Notes under the pieces: model-generated
Databases searched by the model: none
What the model saw: the letters and a program-made list of their open reading frames with translations, nothing else
What the model was told of the DNA's origin: nothing
Part shown: piece after piece, positions 5,677 through 11,806 of the stretch
Position numbering within the stretch: position 1 is the first letter of the stretch
Layout of the letters: each line of letters opens with the position of its first letter
Made by a program: the position numbers and the translations under genes
From: an uncultured Oscillospiraceae bacterium
Lineage (GTDB): Bacteria > Bacillota > Clostridia > Oscillospirales > Acutalibacteraceae
Assembly (NCBI GenBank): GCA_910588935.1
Contig: CAJUSM010000003.1
Span: forward strand, 59,754-80,368
DNA: 20,615 bases
Reading direction: 5' to 3'

Positions 5677-6756
5677 ATGAAACAGTATCGTGTAGGTATT
5701 ATTGGATGTACCGGCCTGGTAGGGCAGCGCTTTGCCACCCTGCTGGAAAATCACCCTTGGTTCGAGGTAAAGGCTTTGGCTGCCAGTGCTAACTCCGCCG
5801 GCAAAACCTATCAGGAGGCTTTAAAGGGCCGCTGGGCCATGCCTGCTCCTTTGCCGGCTAAAATGGCGGAAATGCCTGTCTATGATGCCCAGGCGGACAT
5901 GGAAAAAATTGTATCTTTGGTAGACTTTGTGTTCTGCGCCGTAAAGATGAGCTCGGAGGAGATTATTGCCCTGGAAGAAGGCTATGCTAAGCTGGAATGT
6001 CCTGTTATTTCCAATAACAAGGAACATCGCGGCACTTCAGACGTGCCTATGATTATCCCTGAACTGAACGCGGACCACCATAAGGCCATTGCCCACCAGC
6101 GGGCGCGGCTGGGCACCAAGCGGGGCTTTATTGCCGTAAAACCCAACTGCTCTCTGCAGAGCTATGTGCCGGCCATGCACCCATTGATGGACCTGGGCGT
6201 GACCAGGGTGCTGGCTTGTACCTACCAGGCTATTTCCGGCGCGGGAAAAACCTTTGAGACCATGCCGGAAATTCTGGATAATATCATCCCCTATATTGGC
6301 GGCGAGGAGGAGAAGTCTGAGCAGGAGCCTATGAAGATTTGGGGCCATATGGAGAATGGGGTTATTGTTAACGCCACCTCCCCTTCTATTACCTCCCAGT
6401 GCCTGCGGGTGCCTGTGGCAGACGGGCATATGGCTGCGGTATTCTTCTCGCTGGAGAAAAAGGTGGGCGTGGAGGAGATTATCCGCCGCTGGAAAGAATT
6501 CAAAGGCCCGGCTCAAGAATTGGAGCTGCCTAACGCCCCAAAACAGTTTATCCATTATTTTGTCGAAAACGACCGGCCCCAGACCAGGCTGGACCGAGAC
6601 CTGGAAAACGGCATGGCTATTTCTGCGGGCCGCCTGCGCCCGGATACTCAGTATGACTATAAGTTTGTTTGCCTCTCCCACAATACCCTGCGGGGCGCGG
6701 CGGGGGGCGGCCTGCTAATGGCTGAGCTGCTGTGTAAGCTGGGGTATTTTGATTGA
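5677..6756 (+). CDS. asd: Aspartate-semialdehyde dehydrogenase, archaeal/fungal-type
   Basis: The 359-residue enzyme reduces L-aspartyl-4-phosphate to aspartate semialdehyde with NADPH, the branch point to lysine/diaminopimelate, threonine and methionine. It shows the nucleotide-binding GCTGLVGQ (10-17), SNNKEHR (112-118), the catalytic cysteine in KPNCSLQSY (Cys158), YQAISGAGKT (183-192), EEKSEQEP and the RVPVADGH block with likely catalytic His251. Length and motifs fit the archaeal/yeast-like subfamily rather than the E. coli-type enzyme. ATG 5677 is preferred over the upstream in-frame start at 5620 because GGGAAAGGAA precedes it and the upstream codons cross the queA promoter. It is the first gene of the diaminopimelate operon. 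Confidence 0.93.
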   Translation: MKQYRVGIIGCTGLVGQRFATLLENHPWFEVKALAASANSAGKTYQEALKGRWAMPAPLPAKMAEMPVYDAQADMEKIVSLVDFVFCAVKMSSEEIIALEEGYAKLECPVISNNKEHRGTSDVPMIIPELNADHHKAIAHQRARLGTKRGFIAVKPNCSLQSYVPAMHPLMDLGVTRVLACTYQAISGAGKTFETMPEILDNIIPYIGGEEEKSEQEPMKIWGHMENGVIVNATSPSITSQCLRVPVADGHMAAVFFSLEKKVGVEEIIRRWKEFKGPAQELELPNAPKQFIHYFVENDRPQTRLDRDLENGMAISAGRLRPDTQYDYKFVCLSHNTLRGAAGGGLLMAELLCKLGYFD

Positions 6757-6768
6757 CCACCATCATTC

Positions 6769-6796
6769 CGGGCTTGTGCCAGCTTTGCCAAGCCCG
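6769..6796 (+). promoter_or_regulatory. Perfect 8-bp hairpin between asd and dapA
   Basis: CGGGCTTG (6769-6776) pairs exactly with CAAGCCCG (6789-6796) around a 12-nt loop. It sits between the asd stop and the dapA ribosome-binding site (GAAAGGA, about 6798-6804). There is no T-run, so it is not an intrinsic terminator. It may stabilise or process the mRNA, or affect dapA initiation. Confidence 0.45.
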
Positions 6797-6816
6797 CAGA
6801 AAGGATTTGAGCACCT

Positions 6817-7710
6817 ATGAAGAACACTGTTTTTTCCGGCGTGGGCACTGCCCTGATTACCCCTTTTAACTGCCGTGGGGAAATCCTTTGGGACGAACTG
6901 GAAAAGCTGGTTGAACTGCAGATTGCCGGGGGTGTGGACGCAATCATCGCCTGCGGCACCACTGGCGAAGCCGCCACCATGAGCGGCGAGGAACATTTAA
7001 AGACCATTGCCTTTATTGTGGAAAAAGCAAAGGGACGGGTTCCGGTTATTGCCGGTACTGGCAGCAATGATACCAGGTTTTGTGTGGATCTTTCTCTAGA
7101 GGCAAAGGGCCTGGGCGTGGATGGCTTGCTGCTGGTGACGCCTTACTATAACAAAACCTCTCAAAAGGGCTTGCTGGAAAGCTTTGACTATATTGCAGAC
7201 TGTGTAGAGATGCCCTGTATCCTGTACAATGTGCCCAGCCGTACAGGGTGCAATATACAGCCGGCCACTTATCGGGAGCTATCTAAAAACCCCTATATCG
7301 TGGCAACAAAAGAGGCCAATGGCGACACAGCCTCTGTGGCCAGAACCATTGCCATGTGTGGGGACGATTTGGACGTCTACTCTGGGGAGGATAGCCAAGT
7401 GTTGCCTATTATGGCCTTAGGCGGCAAGGGGGTTATTTCCGTTTTTTCTAATGTTCTGCCCCAAGAAATGCACAGCTTAACCGCCGCTATGGAAAAGGGT
7501 GACCTGGAAACCGCCCGGGCCTTGAATAACCGGTATATTGATTTGATGGACGGCCTGTTTATGGATGTGAATCCCATTCCTGTGAAAGAGGCCCTCTGGC
7601 AAATGGGAACGACTTCCACTAATTTCTGCCGTATGCCCTTAACTACCATGACAGAGGAAAAGCAGGCGCAGCTTAGCGGCCTGTTGAAAAAGCACGGCCT
7701 GGTTTCCTAA
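6817..7710 (+). CDS. dapA: 4-hydroxy-tetrahydrodipicolinate synthase
   Basis: The 297-residue TIM-barrel enzyme condenses pyruvate with aspartate semialdehyde. Active-site residues are visible at positions shifted by four from E. coli DapA: Thr48-Thr49 in CGTTGEA, Tyr137 in LYNVPSRTG, Arg142, and the Schiff-base lysine Lys165 in ATKEANGD. The N-terminal GVGTALITPF is characteristic. Length is normal for the family. It lies 60 bp downstream of asd, whose product is its substrate, with a hairpin between the two genes. AAAGGA precedes the ATG by about 12 bases. Lysine feedback sensitivity cannot be judged safely from sequence alone. Confidence 0.95.
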   Translation: MKNTVFSGVGTALITPFNCRGEILWDELEKLVELQIAGGVDAIIACGTTGEAATMSGEEHLKTIAFIVEKAKGRVPVIAGTGSNDTRFCVDLSLEAKGLGVDGLLLVTPYYNKTSQKGLLESFDYIADCVEMPCILYNVPSRTGCNIQPATYRELSKNPYIVATKEANGDTASVARTIAMCGDDLDVYSGEDSQVLPIMALGGKGVISVFSNVLPQEMHSLTAAMEKGDLETARALNNRYIDLMDGLFMDVNPIPVKEALWQMGTTSTNFCRMPLTTMTEEKQAQLSGLLKKHGLVS

Positions 7711-7734
7711 TCAATATATGGGGAGGAGAACGTG

Positions 7735-7797
7735 ATGAATCGAGATAACTGCTCGGCGCAGTATAGCAGCGGACCGTGCCGAGCTGAATTGCGATAG
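7735..7797 (+). CDS. 20-codon ORF with strong ribosome-binding site: leader peptide or small precursor peptide
   Basis: An ATG preceded by GGGGAGGAG at a spacing of six bases opens a frame of 20 codons ending in TAG. The peptide is MNRDNCSAQYSSGPCRAELR. The ribosome-binding site is among the best in the window, which argues for translation. The frame runs through the 5' arm of the terminator-like stem at 7755-7825, and a ribosome at its stop codon would reach the inner 3' arm. It contains no lysine codon, so simple lysine attenuation is not supported; two Cys, three Arg and four Ser codons are present. It precedes a radical SAM gene, so a modified-peptide precursor is possible but speculative. 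Confidence 0.45.
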   Translation: MNRDNCSAQYSSGPCRAELR

Positions 7798-7825
7798 AGA
7801 AGCGCTGCCATAACTGCGCCTTTTT
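7755..7825 (+). terminator. Long terminator-like stem before the radical SAM gene, with a competing hairpin
   Basis: GGCGCAGT (7755-7762) pairs with ACTGCGCC (7813-7820), and GCAGCG (7766-7771) with CGCTGC (7803-7808), separated by a small internal loop. TTTTT (7821-7825) follows at once. A second perfect 7-bp pairing, GCTCGGC (7751-7757) with GCCGAGC (7778-7784), uses some of the same 5' bases and cannot coexist with the full stem. This terminator/antiterminator arrangement suggests attenuation between dapA and the downstream genes. Folding energies were not calculated. Confidence 0.6.
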
Positions 7826-7866
7826 CATCTTACCTAAAAATCATCTTGTGAAAGAGGTATTCTGTT

Positions 7867-8829
7867 ATGAAGAAATCGCCCTATCTCCAGTTGAACCGGA
7901 TCGAGTTTGTGACCACATACCATTGCTCTGGCCGGTGCAGGCACTGCTCTGTGGGCCACAAGCTGAATATGCCCGGCCCTGACCATGTGCCAGCCAAAGA
8001 GTCTGCAGAGGCTGTTCGCGGGCTGGCTTCCTACTTTCCGATAGATTCTATAATGACCTTTGGCGGCGAGCCTTTGCTGTACCCGGAACTGACGGCAAGC
8101 CTGCACGCCACTGCCCGGGACAGTGGGATTCCTACCCGGCAGTTGATTACCAACGGTTACTTTTCTAAGGCTCCAGAGCGGGTTGGGGAAGTAGCCAGAC
8201 AATTGGCAGAGGCCGGTGTAAACGATGTGCTCTTGTCTGTGGATTCTTTTCACCAGGAAAGGATCCCATTGGAGCCTGTGAAGCTCTTTGCCCAATGCTT
8301 TCAGAAAGCGGCGCCGGGCTGCGTTCAGCTGCAGCCCTCTTGGGTGGTAAACAGGGAACACAGGAACACTTGGAATGAAAAAACAGAGGCGGTCCTAAAA
8401 GAGTTTGCAGAGTTTGGTATTCCAACCAACCCGGGAGACGATATCTTTATGGCCGGTAATGCCATAGAGAACCTGGCAGCGTTCTACCCGCCCCCTGCTC
8501 TGGACATGGGGGCAGTCTGCGGGACCCAGCCCTACACCGAGCCACTTACCGCCATTCGCTCCCTTTCGGTGGAGCCCAACGGAGACGTAATTGCCTGCGC
8601 CTGGCCTATTGGAAACTTAAAACGGCAGACCATGGAAGAGATTGTGGCTGGATATGACCCTTTTGCCAACCGGTTTACCCAGGCCCTGATTCAAAAGGGA
8701 GCTTGGGGTTTGCTGAAAGAGGCGGAGGACTGCGGTATCCAGCCAGATTTGGCGCGGTGTTACTCTGTTTGTGATCTTTGCAGGCAGGTAAGCAAGAAGT
8801 ATAAAGAAACGGATGTGTTTGCAATATGA
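7867..8829 (+). CDS. Radical SAM protein with C-terminal SPASM-like cysteines, unknown substrate
   Basis: The 320-residue protein has the canonical radical SAM CxxxCxxC at Cys20, Cys24 and Cys27 (CSGRCRHC), the SAM-binding TFGGEPL (64-70) and the strand VLLSVDSFHQ (121-130). Cysteines at 218, 244, 289, 298, 302 and 305 resemble an auxiliary iron-sulfur domain of the SPASM/twitch type, with NGDVIACAWPIGNL around Cys244. It should therefore generate the 5'-deoxyadenosyl radical under anaerobic conditions. It overlaps dapB by four bases (ATGA), so the two are probably translationally coupled. No role for such an enzyme in diaminopimelate synthesis is known to me. AGAGG lies about ten bases before the ATG. 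Confidence 0.85.
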   Translation: MKKSPYLQLNRIEFVTTYHCSGRCRHCSVGHKLNMPGPDHVPAKESAEAVRGLASYFPIDSIMTFGGEPLLYPELTASLHATARDSGIPTRQLITNGYFSKAPERVGEVARQLAEAGVNDVLLSVDSFHQERIPLEPVKLFAQCFQKAAPGCVQLQPSWVVNREHRNTWNEKTEAVLKEFAEFGIPTNPGDDIFMAGNAIENLAAFYPPPALDMGAVCGTQPYTEPLTAIRSLSVEPNGDVIACAWPIGNLKRQTMEEIVAGYDPFANRFTQALIQKGAWGLLKEAEDCGIQPDLARCYSVCDLCRQVSKKYKETDVFAI

Positions 8830-9596
8830 CAGATATTCTGCTTTGCGGCTGTGCCGGAAAAATGGGCGCGGCTGTGCGGAGCTTTGTGAACGAGCGAGAG
8901 GATTGCCGCATTGTTGCAGGGGTGGATCCAGTTGGGGGAGATCTGGACTTTCCATTCTATAACAGTATAGCTCAGGCGGCGGAGTCAGCCAATGTAGTGG
9001 TGGATTTCTCGCACCCCCAAGCGCTGCCGTCCATTCTGGACTACTGCCGTAGCCATTTAGGCACAGCCGCCGTACTGTGTACCACCGGCTACAATGGCCA
9101 GCAGGTGGAGGCAGTAGAAGAGGCCGCTAAGGAGTTACCCATCTTCTACTCTCGGAACATGTCCTTGGGCATCAACCTGCTCATTGAGCTGGCCCAGCAG
9201 GCAGAGCGGGTATTGGGGGGCAATTTTGATGTAGAGATCGTAGAAGCCCACCATAACCAAAAAATTGACGCGCCCAGCGGCACAGCCCTAATGCTTGCCG
9301 ATGCCCTGAACCAGGTTCGGGAGGGAAAAATGAAGTATACCTACGACCGCCATTCCCAGCGGAAAAAGCGGGAGCCAGGAGAGATTGGCATCCATTCGGT
9401 GCGGGGAGGCACAATTGTAGGCGAACACCAGATTATTTTTGCCGGCCGGCATGAAGTAATCAGTCTTTCCCATTCCGCTCAGTCCAAAGAACTTTTTGCT
9501 GCCGGAGCGGTGAATGCGGCAGTCTTTATGGCTGGGCGTGAAGCAGGCCTTTACGATATGTCCCACCTAATTGCCGCTGGGCAAAACCATGTATAG
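8826..9596 (+). CDS. dapB: 4-hydroxy-tetrahydrodipicolinate reductase
   Basis: The 256-residue enzyme reduces the DapA product to tetrahydrodipicolinate with NAD(P)H. It has the dinucleotide-binding GCAGKMG (8-14), VVVDFSHP (57-64), TTGYN (86-90) and the substrate/catalytic block EAHHNQKIDAPSGTA (140-154) with His142, His143 and Lys146. The C-terminal GTIVGEHQIIFAG and HSAQSKELFAAGA stretches are also typical. Its ATG overlaps the radical SAM stop, so translation is likely coupled. Length is normal. It completes the visible asd-dapA-dapB pathway; the later steps to diaminopimelate are not in this window. Confidence 0.95.
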   Translation: MTDILLCGCAGKMGAAVRSFVNEREDCRIVAGVDPVGGDLDFPFYNSIAQAAESANVVVDFSHPQALPSILDYCRSHLGTAAVLCTTGYNGQQVEAVEEAAKELPIFYSRNMSLGINLLIELAQQAERVLGGNFDVEIVEAHHNQKIDAPSGTALMLADALNQVREGKMKYTYDRHSQRKKREPGEIGIHSVRGGTIVGEHQIIFAGRHEVISLSHSAQSKELFAAGAVNAAVFMAGREAGLYDMSHLIAAGQNHV

Positions 9597-9643
9597 TAAA
9601 TCCATAGGGAAAGCATAAAGCCGTAGAGAGAAAAAGGTGTTAC

Positions 9644-10417
9644 ATGGCCAATTTATACGATTATCCGAAGATTTATGACGAGCGTTTTACGGAAACCGCC
9701 CATGAGGCTTATAAAAACCATTACCGCCGGATGTTTGCGGGCAGAGATATAAAAACTGTTTTAGACTGCAGCTTTGGTACAGGCTGCCTTACGTTCCCGC
9801 TGGCAGAGCTGGGCTATCAGGTTTCTGGCTCCGATTTAAGCGGACCTATGCTGAAGGAGGCTGGCAGAAAAGCCCTGGAAAGGGGCCTGAACATCCCTTT
9901 GCGCCAGTGTGATTTTCGGGAGCTTACCCAACATTTTTCTCCTGGCTTTGACTGTGTGATGAGCACCGGTAGCGCGTTGGGCCATGTATGCCATAATGAT
10001 ATTCGCCGGACGCTTTGTGAAATGGACGCGTTGATACGGCCTGGGGGCTATTTGTATTATGATAGCCGGAACTGGGAGAAGGAGCAGAAAGAGAAATCCC
10101 GGTTTAAGTGGACAAAGCCCTTTCTCCGGCCAGATGGTGTGAGGATTCATTGCGTGCAAGTTTGGGACTACTGTGAGGACGGCGCCATTGTGATTTCCAT
10201 CTCTCAGGGCTACGAGAGAGATGGAAACATTATTTATACCTCAGATTTTGAAGAGAAGCTTATCCCTTTTCCCATTGCCCTTGCCCGTGCCACTTTAAAG
10301 GGGCTGGGTTATGCTGAGCCGGTTATTAAGCCTTGTCCATGGTTTGAAGATAAACCGGTGGAGGAAACGGGATGGTACTGCTTTATGGCTCAAAAGCCTG
10401 GGCATTCACTCCCATAA
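9644..10417 (+). CDS. Class I SAM-dependent methyltransferase, substrate unknown
   Basis: The 257-residue protein contains methyltransferase motif I, VLDCSFGTGC (39-48), an acidic residue in SGSDLSG (61-67) at the position that binds the SAM ribose, and later motifs around FDCVMSTGSALGHV and IRPGGYLYYDSRNWE. The fold resembles small-molecule methyltransferases of the glycine/sarcosine N-methyltransferase kind, but similarity seen by eye does not fix the substrate. It lies 47 bp after dapB, with AAAAAGG before its ATG, and 16 bp before the ACT-protein gene, so it is probably part of the diaminopimelate operon. Its relation to lysine synthesis is unknown. Confidence 0.8.
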   Translation: MANLYDYPKIYDERFTETAHEAYKNHYRRMFAGRDIKTVLDCSFGTGCLTFPLAELGYQVSGSDLSGPMLKEAGRKALERGLNIPLRQCDFRELTQHFSPGFDCVMSTGSALGHVCHNDIRRTLCEMDALIRPGGYLYYDSRNWEKEQKEKSRFKWTKPFLRPDGVRIHCVQVWDYCEDGAIVISISQGYERDGNIIYTSDFEEKLIPFPIALARATLKGLGYAEPVIKPCPWFEDKPVEETGWYCFMAQKPGHSLP

Positions 10418-10433
10418 GAAAGGATGCGGTAAA

Positions 10434-10895
10434 ATGAGTGCTAGTACAGTAATAAGCACAGTGGACAATATAACCCTTGTAACCCTGGTTGGTTTTCCCG
10501 CGAATGTGGACTCTATCGCCAAAATTTTCGATTCTATCGCCCAGTATGATATCAATATCGATATGATCTCTATGGCCCCTACTCATGGCGCCTTTACCGG
10601 GCTGTCCTTTACCATCTCCGATAACGATCTGGTAGATGTCCTTTCCTTCACCACAAAGCTTAAGAAGGAGACGGAGGTCAGCGTGATCGTCAGCTCGGTG
10701 AACCACAAAATTTCAGTGTATGACCCCGCTATGAAGAACACGCCTGGTATAGCTGCCAAGGTTTTTGGGGCGATTGCAGGGACAAAGGCGGATCTGCGGC
10801 TGATCACCACATCTGAGGTGGAGATTTCCCTGCTGGTAACTGAGGCCGACTTTGATACTGTGCTGGGAGCCATCCAAAAGGCCCTGGAGGATTAA
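10434..10895 (+). CDS. Stand-alone tandem ACT-domain protein resembling the aspartokinase regulatory region
   Basis: The 153-residue protein consists almost wholly of two ACT-like units. The first contains IAKIFDSIAQYDINIDMISM; the second contains NTPGIAAKVFGAIA and LRLITTSEVEISLLV. These match the C-terminal regulatory region of aspartokinases, where ACT pairs bind lysine or threonine. No catalytic kinase domain is present. ATG 10434 is preferred over the upstream in-frame start at 10311, which lies inside the methyltransferase gene, because AAAGGA precedes it at good spacing. As the last gene of an asd/dap operon, it could sense lysine or bind an aspartokinase encoded elsewhere; that is inference. 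A strong terminator follows. Confidence 0.82.
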   Translation: MSASTVISTVDNITLVTLVGFPANVDSIAKIFDSIAQYDINIDMISMAPTHGAFTGLSFTISDNDLVDVLSFTTKLKKETEVSVIVSSVNHKISVYDPAMKNTPGIAAKVFGAIAGTKADLRLITTSEVEISLLVTEADFDTVLGAIQKALED

Positions 10896-10924
10896 CCAAA
10901 GGCAAAAGCAACAAAAAGAAAGGA

Positions 10925-10962
10925 GCCTGCCGGCTGTAAACAGCAACGGCAGGCCCTTTTTT
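10925..10962 (+). terminator. Intrinsic terminator of the asd-dap operon
   Basis: GCCTGCCG (10925-10932) pairs with CGGCAGGC (10947-10954). Inside it GCTG pairs with CAGC around a TAAA loop, with two unpaired A. CCTTTTTT follows, with the T-run at 10957-10962. It lies 30 bp after the ACT gene and abuts the stop codon of the opposing kinase-like fragment. Confidence 0.93.
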
Positions 10963-10964
10963 GC

Positions 10965-11258
10965 TTAAGAAGGCCCTGTTGGGGCGATTAGGGTCGGCTG
11001 GGGCTGTGGGGTATCTTCCTGAGCATAATATTGAGCATGAGCATCCCAAAGCCGCCGGTAAAGGTTTTCCTCTTCATTAACCTGCCGGGCCAGCAGGTCA
11101 AACTGGAACTCTTCCAGCTGCCGGACAGCATTTTGAAAAGCTAGGCGGCGACACAGCAGCATGCCGGCAAAAGCCAGAACCAGTGCGGCGGGTACAGCGG
11201 CTAAAATCCAGGTACACAGCTGCTCTCCTTTTTTCTGTTTCTCGGTAAAAGCGCACAA
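10965..11258 (-). pseudogene. Truncated GHKL-type sensor kinase remnant
   Basis: The frame encodes about 97 residues: one membrane segment (WILAAVPAALVLAFAGMLLC) followed by a helix containing DLLARQVNEEENLYRRLWDAH. This helix resembles the segment before the phosphoacceptor histidine in GHKL kinases paired with LytTR regulators, which typically reads LxARQVEEVENxYRxMRGWRHDYHNH. Here the RHDYHN core is lost, and the frame ends soon after, next to the dap terminator, with no ATPase domain. The start is unclear: GTG 11258 opens the frame, but AAAGGAG lies further down before a CTG at 11219. It is probably a decayed partner of the regulator remnant beside it. A short real membrane protein cannot be excluded. 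Confidence 0.55.
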
Positions 11259-11611
11259 ACGCGGCGTGAACCTGCTGGAATAGCCGGCGGCTTACCGGAA
11301 TCGCGGCCCCGCAGTCTAAAATAAGCTGCTCCTTTTGCAGCAGGCGAATATACCGCAGGCCTACCATGTAGGAACGGTGGCACTGGACAAAATCATGGGG
11401 GCCAGGGCCTGAGATACCTCACGAAAACGCGCCTTGGCCTCCAGAGCCTCGCCGCTGCCCAAAATAAATCCCAGGCAAACAGAAATGCGTTGCCACTGGG
11501 GAAGAGGGCGGTGCCGGCAGGTTTCCGGCGAACCTGGCCCCACTCCTTTACATAGCCCTGGAGAAGCTCCGCTTGAAAGCGTTCATCGTCACAAATAGCG
11601 ATTCTGATCAC
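11098..11611 (-). pseudogene. Decayed LytTR-family response regulator
   Basis: From a GTG at 11611 the minus strand encodes a receiver start, IRIAICDDERFQAELLQGY, up to about LFPSGNAFLFAW. The phosphorylated Asp, the rest of the receiver and the linker are then missing. Sequence of a LytTR DNA-binding domain follows in another frame (ARFREVSQALAP). It shifts frame again at a run of five C near 11396-11400, after which CHRSYMVGLRYIRLL and IPVSRRLFQQVHAAF continue. One more C would restore that second junction. Intact family members are near 240 residues; only about 130 homologous residues remain. The regulator-like part ends near 11235, although the frame stays open to 11098 across the kinase-like fragment. 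Confidence 0.75.
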
Positions 11612-11764
11612 ATGGTTCCCCTCTCCTCGTTTTTTGAAAAATTCTTATGATGATATCTGGGGGGACCATGACCGTTCTTCTTGGAAAAGGTTTTGGCTGT
11701 TGCCCAGAATGCCCGCCTATATGGTGGTGTTTTGGAAAATACCATGGCTTTCTCCCTCTGGCGG

Positions 11765-11773
11765 TGATATAAT
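11765..11773 (+). promoter_or_regulatory. Extended -10 promoter of the fucosidase gene
   Basis: TGATATAAT combines a consensus TATAAT (11768-11773) with an upstream TG, the extended -10 form that can work without a good -35. No clear -35 is present 16-18 bp upstream. The start would be near 11780, about 27 bases before the ATG. Confidence 0.6.
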
Positions 11774-11806
11774 GAGATGAGAACCCAGAGAAACGGAGGA
11801 CAGGCT

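Noticed and set aside
7711..7866. T-box or lysine riboswitch before the radical SAM gene
   Set aside because: No GGGTGG T-box core or lysine-riboswitch conserved core was found; only the terminator/antiterminator pairing can be supported.
11646..11774. Short plus-strand open frame of about 42 codons upstream of the fucosidase
   Set aside because: There is no ribosome-binding site, it contains the fucosidase -10 element, and the peptide has no recognisable character.
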